A stretch of DNA of 64,000 bases, from positions 3,100,001 through 3,164,000 of the forward strand of contig NZ_CP126738.1 of NCBI RefSeq assembly GCF_030246865.1, given 5' to 3'. The notes under the pieces are model-generated. The model ran no database searches, was not told the origin of the DNA, and saw nothing but the letters and a program-made list of their open reading frames with translations. Each line of letters opens with the position of its first letter. The stretch's first letter is position 1. The DNA is from Microbacterium sp. zg-B96. GTDB taxonomy: Bacteria > Actinomycetota > Actinomycetes > Actinomycetales > Microbacteriaceae. Below, piece after piece: positions 28,488 through 37,263 of this stretch. The position numbers and the translations under genes were made by a program.

Positions 28488-30080
28488 CTAGAACGGCCAG
28501 ATGAGCGGCACGTACAGCACCGCCACGGCGAGGAACACCAGCGCCAGCGGCAGGCCCAGCCGCCAATAGTCGCCGAAGCGGTAGCCGCCGGGCTGCATCA
28601 CCATGAGGTTCACCGGGGTGGCGATCGGGGTGAGGAAGGCGGCCGCGCCCGCAACGGTCAGCGCCATCATGAACGGCTGGATGCTGAGATCCAGCGTCGC
28701 CGCGATCGACACCGCGATCGGCGCGACGATGAGCACCGTCGCGACGTTGGAGATGAACTGGCCGAGGAGGATCGTCACGACGCACAGCACCAGCAGCGCC
28801 AGGTGCGGCGAGGTCTCCCCGGTGAAGCCGAGCACCAGATCGGCGACGACGTCGGCGGCTCCGGTCGAGACGAATGCCGACGACAGCGGCACCATCCCGG
28901 CGATGAGGATGACGGTCGTCCAGGAGATCGCTCGGTAGACCTGCGGCATGGTGACGACCCGGGTGAGGATCAGCGCGCCCGTCGCGAGCAGCCCCGCCAC
29001 CGCGGGCGGCACGATGCCGGTGGCCAGCAGTACGACCATCAGCCCCAGGACCACCAGCGCCCGACGGGCGCCGCGGCCCAGCGGCACGGTGCGCCGCAGC
29101 GCGTGCGGCGGCGTCACCGCGATGACGTCGGGTGAGTGGGTGTAGCGCTCCAGCGCCGCCCACGGACCCTGCACCAGCAGGGCGTCACCGGCCTGCAGCG
29201 TCAACTGCCCGACGCCGCCGGAGCCGCGCGAGGCGTTCTGCCCCTCGGCTCGGCCGTGACGGGCGGCGAGGATGACGAGGTCCTCTTCGCGCGTGGTCAT
29301 CCCGGGCCAGACCCTCCGCCCGATGAGGCTCGACCGCGGGGCCACGAGCACCTCCGCCACGCCCTCCCGCACGCTGAACAGCGACTGGGTCGACAGGTCG
29401 ACGTCGTAGCTCTCCCGCCAGCTGCGGGCGGCCTCGCTGGGGTCGGGCGCGGCGCCGAGACGGTCGGGGCTGCGCTCGGGCACCAGCCGGGGACCGAGGG
29501 TCGCCACCACCAGGAGCGTCAGCGCCACGAGCGGCACCCCCACGAGGGCGAACTCGAAGAACCCGAACTCCCGGCCCCCCGCGGTCAGTGCGAATTGCGA
29601 CACGACCGGGTTCACCGGCGTCCCGGTGAGGGTCAGCAACGACCCGGCGCTGGCGGCGAAGGCCAGCGGGATGAGCATCTTCGACGGCACGATGCCCGCC
29701 CGCACCGCGACGACCACGACCACCGGCAGCAGCGCCGCAACGGCGCCGTTGATGCTGATGAACCCGGTGAGCACCGCCGCCATGCTCCCCACGATCACCA
29801 GCAGCCGGCGAGGATTGGACCCCGCCCGCGTGATCACCTGCTGGCCGACCCAGGCCGTGACGCCCGTGGCATCCAACGCCTCGCTCACCACGAACAGGGA
29901 AGCGATGAACAGCACGGTCGGGTCGCCGAACCCGGAGAGGGCCTCGGGAAGGGTCTGGATGCCGGTCACCCACAACCCCAGCGGCACCCCGATCGCCACG
30001 ATCGCGATCGGGATCTTGCCGCTGATGAAGGCGACCACTGCGAGCCCCAGAATGACGAAAGTCGCGATCACGGGGTCCAC
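28488..30080 (-). CDS. SLC13/DASS-type anion permease with TrkA-C domain
   Basis: 530 residues. Two membrane halves of the CitT/ArsB type (VLFIASLFVVSEALDATGV, FISINGAVAALLPVVVV, TGTPVNPVVS and the matching SNVATVLIVAPI, TPIATPVNLMVM) flank a soluble RCK-C/TrkA-C segment at about residues 225-320 (EVLVAPRSSLIGRRV, LTLQAGDALLVQGPW). Probably sodium- or proton-driven uptake of sulfate or dicarboxylates; the substrate is not decided by sequence. GTG start, leaderless. Confidence 0.88.
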   Translation of the reverse strand: MDPVIATFVILGLAVVAFISGKIPIAIVAIGVPLGLWVTGIQTLPEALSGFGDPTVLFIASLFVVSEALDATGVTAWVGQQVITRAGSNPRRLLVIVGSMAAVLTGFISINGAVAALLPVVVVVAVRAGIVPSKMLIPLAFAASAGSLLTLTGTPVNPVVSQFALTAGGREFGFFEFALVGVPLVALTLLVVATLGPRLVPERSPDRLGAAPDPSEAARSWRESYDVDLSTQSLFSVREGVAEVLVAPRSSLIGRRVWPGMTTREEDLVILAARHGRAEGQNASRGSGGVGQLTLQAGDALLVQGPWAALERYTHSPDVIAVTPPHALRRTVPLGRGARRALVVLGLMVVLLATGIVPPAVAGLLATGALILTRVVTMPQVYRAISWTTVILIAGMVPLSSAFVSTGAADVVADLVLGFTGETSPHLALLVLCVVTILLGQFISNVATVLIVAPIAVSIAATLDLSIQPFMMALTVAGAAAFLTPIATPVNLMVMQPGGYRFGDYWRLGLPLALVFLAVAVLYVPLIWPF

Positions 30081-30086
30081 CCATCA

Positions 30087-30092
30087 ACGGTA
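30087..30092 (-). promoter_or_regulatory. -10 box, leaderless start of SLC13 gene
   Basis: TACCGT, six bases, then GTG at 30080. Confidence 0.5.
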
Positions 30093-30132
30093 CCCCGGCC
30101 CTCGGCGCCCCGCCCGGGCGCCCCCGAACCGC

Positions 30133-30199
30133 TGAGACCGCATCTGACGGCCGAGACAGTGGTTGTTTCCCACGGTCTCGGCCACCAGTTGCGGTCTCA
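30133..30199. repeat. Palindromic element P1 (29-bp arms)
   Basis: Arms 30133-30161 and 30171-30199 match at 25 of 29 positions around a 9-base loop. Outer ends are TGAGACCGCA and TGCGGTCTCA; inner blocks GGCCGAGAC and GTCTCGGCC. It lies just after the end of the DnaJ-NERD gene and before the SLC13 promoter, a terminator-like position, but lacks a U run. Confidence 0.85.
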
Positions 30200-30228
30200 C
30201 GGTCTGGAAAGGGGGCGGATGCCGCGGG

Positions 30229-31155
30229 TCAGACGAAGCGGACGGTGCGCTGCAGGCGGGCGCGCACGTCGAACAGCTCGTTGCCGCCGATGTCGCGCGC
30301 GCCGGTCATGCCGCGGCGCAGCACCGTCGCCAGCGTGCTGCGGGAGACCACCGCGACGGGGAGCCCGCGCACCTTGCCCAGTTCCTCGACCGGCTGGAAC
30401 AGGTCGTCGTCGGGGAGCACCACGACCGCGCCGCTGAAGCGCACCCCGGCGGCGCGGGCGATCGTGCGCGCCCGCGCGACGAGGTCCGCGATCGGGGCAC
30501 CTTCCACGCCGTCGCCGATCAGCTCGCCGCGGCGCACCCGCACCGGCCCGCCGAAGTCCTCCGACAGCACGGCATACAGCCCGCTCGGGCCGAGCACGAT
30601 GTGGTCGAGCTTCGCGTCGGGCCGGTCGCCGCGCGCCGGCGCCGAGACGTCGTGCCACACGGTGTAGCCCATGCCGAGGTCGGCGACCACCCGGGCGGTG
30701 GCCTCTTCGGCGAGCGCGTCGGCCAGCAGCCGGCGCACCTCGTGCGGGGCGGTGCGCACCAGCGCCGGGTCATAGGGGTCCGGCAGGTCCACGCCGCGCC
30801 CCGCCCACTCCCGGATGAGGCTCAGGTAGCGCTCGCGGCGCCACCCGCCGGGGTGCCCGAACGAGCGGGCCCGGGGCCGGGTGTCGGGGCGGGCCGCTGG
30901 CGCCTTCCACCCTGAGTAGTCCGGCGCCGGGGTGTCGGCGAAGCCGTGCCCGCGGTCGTACGCGGCCCGCGCCTCGGGGGTGCCCACGAGCTCCCACGCC
31001 CGCTGCACCTGCACGAACACGGCGGCATCCCCGCCGGTGTCGGGGTGCGTCTGGCGCAACCGCAGCCGGTAGGCCTTGCGCAGTGCGTCCTCGTCGGCGG
31101 ACGGGTCGACCGCGAGCACGTCGTACGCCGACGCGGACAGCGGACTGTCGAACAC
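30229..31155 (-). CDS. DnaJ-domain protein fused to a NERD-like domain
   Basis: 308 residues. Residues 8-67 form a J domain (YDVLAVDPSADEDALRKAYR, HPD in RQTHPDTGG, AYDRGHG). After a linker, residues 160-300 resemble the nuclease-related NERD fold: LGMGYTVWHDVSAP, DAKLDHIVLGPSGLYAVLSEDFGG. The family pairs J domains with restriction-like folds of unknown role. GTG start with GGGGAG upstream; a TAGCCT about 34 bases upstream may be its promoter. Confidence 0.8.
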   Translation of the reverse strand: MFDSPLSASAYDVLAVDPSADEDALRKAYRLRLRQTHPDTGGDAAVFVQVQRAWELVGTPEARAAYDRGHGFADTPAPDYSGWKAPAARPDTRPRARSFGHPGGWRRERYLSLIREWAGRGVDLPDPYDPALVRTAPHEVRRLLADALAEEATARVVADLGMGYTVWHDVSAPARGDRPDAKLDHIVLGPSGLYAVLSEDFGGPVRVRRGELIGDGVEGAPIADLVARARTIARAAGVRFSGAVVVLPDDDLFQPVEELGKVRGLPVAVVSRSTLATVLRRGMTGARDIGGNELFDVRARLQRTVRFV

Positions 31156-31205
31156 GAGTCTCTCCCCGGAACTGGAACCTTCAGGCTAGTCGCGCGTGCC
31201 TGGCA

Positions 31206-32270
31206 CTAGCCCCACAGCGGCACGTCGGGGACGAACGCCAGGGCCGTTGCGGCGACGCCCGGGTCGAGGTCGGCGATGACCGGGGGATGCCACCGCGGTG
31301 AGCGGTCCTTGTCCACCAGCTGCGCACGGATCCCCTCCACCAGGTCCGGCTGGGTGTGAGCGAACCACATCACCAGGCCGTACTCCTGCGCCAGCGCGGC
31401 GCGCAGGTCGGGCAGCTCCCGCGCCCGGCGGACGGCGGCGAGGGTCACCGCGAGCGCCGTCGGCGAGAGCGTTTCGAGTTCGTCTGCGGTGTCGGATGCC
31501 GCCGGCTCCGGCCGCGCGCGCAGCCGCACCACGATGTCGGCGACGGACGCGGCGGCGAAGGCGTCGTCGACCCACTCCCGCGCGGCCTCGAGCCGGCTGG
31601 GCCCGGCCGTCTCGTCGAACAGCAGGGTCAGCTCGGTAGGGGTGTGCGGATCGGCGCGGGTCTGCAGCGCGTGGTGCAGCTGCGCGAGGTGCTCCGACGG
31701 CACCAGGTGGTCGGCGAACCCGGCGTAGATGGCATCGGCGGCATCCATCGTCGTCCCGGTCAGGCCGAGGTATTCGCCCAGCCGCCCCGGCGCCTGCGCG
31801 AGCAGCCAGGTGCCCCCGACGTCGGGGGTGAAGCCGATGCGGGTCTCGGGCATGGCCAGGCGGGAGCGCTCGGTCACGATCCGCACCGCGGCGTGACCTG
31901 CCAGCCCGATGCCGCCGCCCATCGTGATGCCGTCGGCCAGCACGACCACCGGCTTGGAGTACTCCGCGATCGCGGCGTTGAGGGCGTACTCGGCGCGGAA
32001 GAACCGGCCGGCTTCGGCCGGCTGCCCCGCCGCGATCTGGTCGTACAGCCCGCGCACGTCGCCGCCGGCACACAGCCCCCGCTCTCCCGCTCCGTCCAGC
32101 AGCACGATCGCGACGTCGGGATCGTCGCGCCACGCGTCCAGCGCCGCCGACAGGTCCTCGATCATGCCGAGGTCGAGGGCGTTGATGGCACGCGGTCGAT
32201 CGAGCGTCAGCTGCCCGACACTGTCACGGCGCTCCACCCGGATGCGGGATTCGGGGCTGGTCTGGCTCAC
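31206..32270 (-). CDS. 3-hydroxyisobutyryl-CoA hydrolase
   Basis: Crotonase-fold thioesterase of valine breakdown, 354 residues. Key blocks: GLCAGGDVRGLYD, GITMGGGIGLAGHA, and MPETRIGFTPDVGGTW with the catalytic Glu/Asp pair of HIBCH. The C-terminal helical extension (DKDRSPRW) is typical and separates it from ordinary enoyl-CoA hydratases. GTG start with a leaderless promoter. Confidence 0.92.
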   Translation of the reverse strand: MSQTSPESRIRVERRDSVGQLTLDRPRAINALDLGMIEDLSAALDAWRDDPDVAIVLLDGAGERGLCAGGDVRGLYDQIAAGQPAEAGRFFRAEYALNAAIAEYSKPVVVLADGITMGGGIGLAGHAAVRIVTERSRLAMPETRIGFTPDVGGTWLLAQAPGRLGEYLGLTGTTMDAADAIYAGFADHLVPSEHLAQLHHALQTRADPHTPTELTLLFDETAGPSRLEAAREWVDDAFAAASVADIVVRLRARPEPAASDTADELETLSPTALAVTLAAVRRARELPDLRAALAQEYGLVMWFAHTQPDLVEGIRAQLVDKDRSPRWHPPVIADLDPGVAATALAFVPDVPLWG

Positions 32271-32276
32271 AGCATC

Positions 32277-32282
32277 ACGTTA
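32277..32282 (-). promoter_or_regulatory. -10 box, leaderless start of hydrolase gene
   Basis: TAACGT, six bases, then GTG at 32270. Confidence 0.5.
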
Positions 32283-32340
32283 TCTGCTCGCGTTCACCGC
32301 CCATCCCCGGCAGACTGGCCGAAAACGAGAGGATGTCGGC

Positions 32341-33273
32341 ATGCCCGACGGACAGACGCTCGAGTTCTCCGGTCTCACAAAGCGTTTCGGCAGCCTGACC
32401 GCCGTCGATCGCTTCACCGCTCGGGTGGAGCCGGGACGGGTGACCGGATTCCTCGGCCCCAACGGTGCCGGCAAGACCACGACGATGCGCATGCTGCTGG
32501 GCCTCGTGCGCGCGACCGACGGCACCGCCACCGTCGGCGGAACGCCCTACGCGCAGCTGCGCCGCCCACTGCAGAGCGTGGGCGCAGCGCTGGAGGCGTC
32601 GAGCTTCCACCCCGGCCGTACCGCCGCGGCGCACCTGACCGCACTTGCGCAGGCATCCGACGTACCCAGATCCCGTGTCGACGAGACGCTCGAGCTGGTG
32701 GGGCTGACGGATGCCGCGGGGCGCAAGGTCGGCGGCTTCTCGATGGGCATGCGCCAACGGCTGGGGCTGGCCGCGGCCCTCCTGGGCGATCCCGGTGTGC
32801 TTGTGCTGGACGAACCCACCAACGGCCTCGACCCGGAGGGGATCCGCTGGATGCGCGACCTGCTTCGGGCACTCGCCCGCGAGGGGCGCACCGTCTTCGT
32901 CTCGTCGCATCTGCTGGCCGAGGTGCAGCAGACGGTCGACTCGCTGCTGGTGATCGCCCGCGGGCGCCTGGTGTTCCAAGGGACGATCGACGACTTGGTC
33001 GACCCCAGCGAATACGCCACCGTCGTCGACGCTCCCGACCGCGACGCGCTGACTGCGGCGCTGACTGCCGCGGGCGTGGGGACCGAGCCGCTGCGTGCGG
33101 GACTGCGGGTCGCGGTGGCAGATCCTGCCGAGATCGGGCAGATCGCGGCATCCGCCGGTGTCGCCCTGTCGCTGCTGCAGCGGCAGGGGCCGTCTCTGGA
33201 GCAGGTGTTCCTCGAGCTGGCCGACGGCACGCGCACCCATCCCAGCGCCTTCGAGGAAGGGGCGGTGCGATGA
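32341..33273 (+). CDS. ABC transporter ATP-binding protein (CcmA/BcrA type)
   Basis: 310 residues. Walker A GPNGAGKTTTMRM, signature FSMGMRQRLG, Walker B VLVLDEPTNGLDPEG, switch VSSHLLAEV, C-terminus SLEQVFLELAD. Typical for two-component drug or peptide exporters. GAGAGG lies eight bases before the ATG. The stop overlaps the permease ATG. Confidence 0.93.
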   Translation: MPDGQTLEFSGLTKRFGSLTAVDRFTARVEPGRVTGFLGPNGAGKTTTMRMLLGLVRATDGTATVGGTPYAQLRRPLQSVGAALEASSFHPGRTAAAHLTALAQASDVPRSRVDETLELVGLTDAAGRKVGGFSMGMRQRLGLAAALLGDPGVLVLDEPTNGLDPEGIRWMRDLLRALAREGRTVFVSSHLLAEVQQTVDSLLVIARGRLVFQGTIDDLVDPSEYATVVDAPDRDALTAALTAAGVGTEPLRAGLRVAVADPAEIGQIAASAGVALSLLQRQGPSLEQVFLELADGTRTHPSAFEEGAVR

Positions 33274-34100
33274 ACCTCGTCGGCACGATCAAGTCCGAGA
33301 TCACGAAACAGTTCTCCACGTCGGCGTGGTGGATCCTGGTGCTCCTGCTGGTGCTCTATGTCGGGTTGACCGCCGCCGCGCTGGGGTACTTCTTCGGCGC
33401 CTCCGCTACCGGAGCACTGTCGGACAACGCCCCACGGCTGCGCCCCGACACGCTTCCGCCCCTGCTGTACAGCCTTGCCACCGCGATGGGGTACGTCTTT
33501 CCGCTCCTCATCGGCACCCTCATGGTGACCACCGAGATCCGGCATCAGACCCTCACCCCGACGTTCCTGGCCACCCCGCGGCGCGGTCGCGTGCTCACGG
33601 CGAAGCTCGTCGTGGGCGTGGGTCTGGGTGTGCTCTACGGCGTTGTGGGCATCGTTTCGTCGGTGGCGCCGTCTGCGGCGATGCTGGCCATGCAGGGCGT
33701 GAACACGCAGCTGGGCGAGAGCGACATCTGGGCGATGCTCGCGCGGATGATCCTCGCATTCGTGCTGTGGGTGTTCATCGGCATCGCGGTGGGGGCACTC
33801 GTGCGCAACCAGATCCTCGCCGTGGTCGGCGTGCTCGTGTTCACACAGTTCATCGAGCCGATCGCCCGCACTCTGGTGACGTTCATCGAGGGGGCAGGCG
33901 AGGTCGTGCGGTTCCTCCCCGGCGCGGCATCCGATGCGCTCGTGGGTGCGAGCCTGTTCAACGCCGCGGCCTTCACCGGTGGTAGCGCAAGCGGGAACGA
34001 CGCACTGGAGTGGTGGGCCGGCGGCCTGGTGCTGCTGGCGATCGCCGCGGGGCTCCTGGCGCTGGCCTACCTGTTCAGCTGGCGACGCGACGTGGCCTGA
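33270..34100 (+). CDS. ABC transporter permease
   Basis: 276 residues, six helices, ABC2-type membrane protein: N-terminal IKSEITKQFSTSAWWILVLLL, and the cytoplasmic EIRHQTLTPTFLATPRRGRVLTAK region that docks to the ATPase. The ATGA overlap makes it the partner of the preceding gene. Substrate unknown. Confidence 0.92.
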   Translation: MNLVGTIKSEITKQFSTSAWWILVLLLVLYVGLTAAALGYFFGASATGALSDNAPRLRPDTLPPLLYSLATAMGYVFPLLIGTLMVTTEIRHQTLTPTFLATPRRGRVLTAKLVVGVGLGVLYGVVGIVSSVAPSAAMLAMQGVNTQLGESDIWAMLARMILAFVLWVFIGIAVGALVRNQILAVVGVLVFTQFIEPIARTLVTFIEGAGEVVRFLPGAASDALVGASLFNAAAFTGGSASGNDALEWWAGGLVLLAIAAGLLALAYLFSWRRDVA

Positions 34101-34125
34101 GGATCGCCGGGTCGGGCAGGGGGCG

Positions 34126-34674
34126 TCAGGCCGTGGCCGGCTTCGGGTCGGCTGCCTTCTTCGTCGCGGTTGCCGGCTTCGCTGTGGACCGGGGCTTGCG
34201 TGCCGGCTTGGCGGCGGGCTCCGGCTTCGCGTGGGCCGGTTCGACGGCGGCCGGTTCCTCTGCGTCCGGCGCGGTGGGCACCGCGCCGGTGGCGAGGTCC
34301 ACGACGTCGGCCGGCTGCTCACCGGCATCCACCTGGAACGCCTGCACGAGCGCCAGGCCATGACGCGTGGTCAGCACGACGCGCTGGAACTCCGGGTGGC
34401 CCTCGAGATCGATGACGACCCCGGGACGGCGCCGGCGCACGATGACGAAGTCCTCGCCGTTGACCGACTTCCACGTGCCCATCGCCACGACACCGGGCAG
34501 GCGCGTGCCGGGGCTCTGGATGCCGCGCAGCCAGGTCCACGGATCGTCGATGAGCTGTACTTTCGCGATCGTGTCCCGAGCGACGATCACATTCCCCTTA
34601 CGGAATGCAAGCGCGCGTTCGGTGGCCGACAGCACGACCTCGAGCCGCGTCGAATCCAGCAGGAGGGTCACCAT
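34126..34674 (-). CDS. Hypothetical protein with Lys/Ala/Pro-rich tail
   Basis: 182 residues, not recognised as a named family. Residues 1-110 look like a small beta-rich domain (LLLDSTRLEVVLSATERALAF, VARDTIAKVQLIDDPWTWLRG, VVAMGTWKSVNGEDFVIV). Residues 135-182 are a basic, disordered tail rich in AKP and AKK. It is divergent from fbiC with 96 bases between, and both may use weak NANNNT boxes 6-7 bases before their starts. Confidence 0.7.
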   Translation of the reverse strand: MVTLLLDSTRLEVVLSATERALAFRKGNVIVARDTIAKVQLIDDPWTWLRGIQSPGTRLPGVVAMGTWKSVNGEDFVIVRRRRPGVVIDLEGHPEFQRVVLTTRHGLALVQAFQVDAGEQPADVVDLATGAVPTAPDAEEPAAVEPAHAKPEPAAKPARKPRSTAKPATATKKAADPKPATA

Positions 34675-34770
34675 GTCTCCTAGTCTGCCAGCGCAACGCC
34701 CTTCATTTGCTTACGGGACGGCAACGATCTGCACGGACCCGTGGGGCCGCGACGGTGCGAGACTTGGTCG

Positions 34771-37263
34771 ATGACCCTCCTGCAGCCCTCCCCCGAGGCG
34801 GCGACCGTCGATGACGCGCTCGCGCGCGCCGAGGCCGGCGCCCGCCTGGACGCGGATGACGCCGAGGTGCTCCTGCACGCCGGCGGCGAGGCGTTCGACC
34901 GGCTGCTGCGGGCCGCCGCACGCCTGCGGGACGAGGGGCTCGCGGCATCCGGTCGCCCGGGCGTCATCACCTACTCGCGCAAGGTGTTCGTGCCGCTGAC
35001 GACACTGTGCCGCGACCGCTGCCATTACTGCGTGTTCGTCGACACCCCCGGGCAGTTGGCGCTGCTGCACAAGCCGATGTTCATGACCGAGGCACAGGTG
35101 CTCGCGGTGGTGCGGCAGGGGCAGGCGCACGGCTGCAAGGAGGCGCTGCTCACCCTCGGCGACCGCCCCGAGGACCGCTGGCCGGCCGCCCGCGCGTGGC
35201 TGGACGAGCACGGCTACGCCTCCACGCTGGATTACGTCGGCGCGATGGCGCGACTGATCACGGCCGAGACCGGGATGCTCGCGCACCTGAACCCCGGCGT
35301 GATGACGCGGGACGAGTTGGTGGCGCTGCGCCCGACGGCGCCGTCGATGGGGATGATGCTCGAGACCACCTCCGAGCGGCTGTTCACCGAACCGGGCCAG
35401 GTGCATTTCGGCTCGCCCGACAAGGACCCGGCGCTGCGGCTGCAGGTGATCGAGGATGCCGGGCGGGCGCGGGTGCCGTTCACCACCGGCATCCTGGTGG
35501 GCATCGGCGAGACGCTGCGCGACCGCGCCGAGTCGCTCGTGGCCATCCGCGACGCGCATGAGCGGCACGGGCACGTGCAGGAAGTGATCGTGCAGAACTT
35601 CCGCGCGAAGCCGCGGACGGCGGCGCAGTCGGCCCCGGATGCCGCGCTGCAGGAGTACGTTGCGGCGGTGGCGGTGGCGCGCCTGGTGATGGGGCCGCGG
35701 ATGCGGGTGCAGGTGCCGCCGAACCTGTCCGACCCTGCCGAGTTCGACCTGCTGGTCCGCGCCGGAGCGGACGACTGGGGCGGGGTGTCGCCCGTCACCG
35801 CCGACCACGTCAACCCGGAGCGGCCCTGGCCCCACCTGGACGACCTGGCCGCACGCACCGCGGCGATGGGATTCGCGCTGCAGGAGCGGCTCACCGCCCA
35901 CCCCGAGTACGTCCAGCGCGCCGACGAGTGGCTCGATCCCGCGATGCACGCGCCGGTCGCGGCGCTCGTGGACCCCGAGACGGGGCTCGCGGCCGCCGGG
36001 TCGGCCGCCGGGTCTGCCGCCGGGTCGGCCGCCGGGTCGGCCGCCGGGTCTGCCGTCGGGTCTGCCGTCGGCGACGTGCACAACGTCGCCGAATCGGGCG
36101 ATACGGCGACTTCAGGCCCGGTGCCGGGCGATTCCGCACCGGATCAGCGACGTTATGCACGCACCACGGCCGGCACCGCGACCGCCGGCGCCGCCGGGCG
36201 GCTGGCCGAACAGGCCGCAGCCGACCCGCTGAGCCTCGGCGACGACGACTGGGAACTGCTGCTGCACGCCACCGGCGACGATCTCGAGGCCGTGGTGGCC
36301 ACCGCCGACGACGTGCGCCGCTACACCGTGGGCGAGGCGGTGAGCCTGGTGGTCAACCGCAACCTCACCTCCAGCGGGTTCCGCGCCGGGGGTGCGGCTT
36401 CGCCGGACGAGTTCGGGGTCGACGACGTCACCGCGATCACGGCGGATGCCGCCGCGCTCGGGGCCACCGAACTGTGCGTCCAGGGGGTGCTGCCGGCCAC
36501 CGAGGACCCGGCCGGCTACCTCGCGATCGCCCGCGCCGTGAAGGCCGCGCACCCCGGCATCCACCTGCACGCCTACCGCCCGCAGGACGTGTGGGACCTC
36601 GCCGACCGGGGCGGGCTGGGACTGGACGGCGCCCTCACCGCACTGCGGGACGCCGGCGTCGACACCGTCCCCGGCACCGGCGTGAAGGTCGCCACCGAGC
36701 GGGTGCGCGGCGCGTTGTTCCCCGCTGACCTCGAGATCGACCGCTGGATCGAGGGCATCACCGCGGCGCACCGGCACGGCTTGCGCTCCACGAGCGTGCT
36801 GTTCTACGGGCACGTCGAGACCGCCGCCGAGCGCGTCGCCCACCTGCGGCTGCTGCGCCGGCTGCAGGATGCCGCGGCGGCCGCGGGCGCCGGCGGGGGC
36901 TTCAGCGAGTTCGTGCCGATCCCGCTGCCGGGTCCCGCGGGCGGCGTGCCGCTGGTGCCCGGCCGCGCCCCGATCGACGAGCACCGCGCGATGGTCGCGG
37001 TGTCCCGCCTCGCGCTGAGCGGCTCGATCCCGCACCTGCAGGTCCCGTGGCCGCGGGTCGGTCGCGATGCCGCCGCCGTGCTGCTGCAGGCCGGCGGCGA
37101 CGACCTGGGCGGCACGCTGCTGGACGGCCGGGTGCGCCCGGAGTCCGGCATCGAACACGGCCAGGAGCTGCCGGTGGCCGATGCCGCGCGCATCGCTGCG
37201 CGCCTGCTGCGCCCGTTCCGGCTGCGCACCACCGACTACGGCACGCCCCGCGTGACGCAATGA
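34771..37263 (+). CDS. fbiC: FbiC: CofG-CofH fusion for FO (F420 chromophore) synthesis; CofH half lacks its Fe-S cysteines
   Basis: 830 residues. The CofG half is intact, with C80-x3-C84-x2-C87 in TTLCRDRCHYCVF and VGIGET, VQNFRAKP later on. A linker (residues 408-465) of AAGS repeats and a palindrome-coded stretch joins the CofH half. There the alignment is clear from VVNRN (528-531) and from LPGT-, YGHV-, EFVP- and NDLGGT-like blocks (VDTVPGTGVKVATERVR, VLFYGHVETAAERVAHL, FSEFVPIPLPG, GGDDLGGTLLD). The segment that should carry CxxxCxxC after VNRN reads LTSSGFRAGGAASPDEFG. Only one Cys remains in the half, so it should not hold a [4Fe-4S] cluster. First gene of the F420 operon. Confidence 0.9.
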   Translation: MTLLQPSPEAATVDDALARAEAGARLDADDAEVLLHAGGEAFDRLLRAAARLRDEGLAASGRPGVITYSRKVFVPLTTLCRDRCHYCVFVDTPGQLALLHKPMFMTEAQVLAVVRQGQAHGCKEALLTLGDRPEDRWPAARAWLDEHGYASTLDYVGAMARLITAETGMLAHLNPGVMTRDELVALRPTAPSMGMMLETTSERLFTEPGQVHFGSPDKDPALRLQVIEDAGRARVPFTTGILVGIGETLRDRAESLVAIRDAHERHGHVQEVIVQNFRAKPRTAAQSAPDAALQEYVAAVAVARLVMGPRMRVQVPPNLSDPAEFDLLVRAGADDWGGVSPVTADHVNPERPWPHLDDLAARTAAMGFALQERLTAHPEYVQRADEWLDPAMHAPVAALVDPETGLAAAGSAAGSAAGSAAGSAAGSAVGSAVGDVHNVAESGDTATSGPVPGDSAPDQRRYARTTAGTATAGAAGRLAEQAAADPLSLGDDDWELLLHATGDDLEAVVATADDVRRYTVGEAVSLVVNRNLTSSGFRAGGAASPDEFGVDDVTAITADAAALGATELCVQGVLPATEDPAGYLAIARAVKAAHPGIHLHAYRPQDVWDLADRGGLGLDGALTALRDAGVDTVPGTGVKVATERVRGALFPADLEIDRWIEGITAAHRHGLRSTSVLFYGHVETAAERVAHLRLLRRLQDAAAAAGAGGGFSEFVPIPLPGPAGGVPLVPGRAPIDEHRAMVAVSRLALSGSIPHLQVPWPRVGRDAAAVLLQAGGDDLGGTLLDGRVRPESGIEHGQELPVADAARIAARLLRPFRLRTTDYGTPRVTQ
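35992..36071 (+). repeat. 12-bp tandem repeat in the fbiC linker
   Basis: Six full units of GCCGCCGGGTCG/T (the sixth with GTC) plus a partial one encode AAGS repeats between the two enzyme halves. Copy number is likely variable between strains. Confidence 0.9.
36074..36162. repeat. Palindromic element P2, inside the fbiC reading frame
   Basis: Arms 36074-36097 and 36139-36162 match at 19 of 24 positions (core AACGTCGC). The tip is GCCCGG-TG-CCGGGC. It is translated without a stop as part of the linker. One arm shares CAGCGACGTT with element P8. Confidence 0.75.

Noticed and set aside
35992..36071. CRISPR-like repeat array
   Set aside because: Units are 12 bp with no spacers and code AAGS; there are no cas genes.
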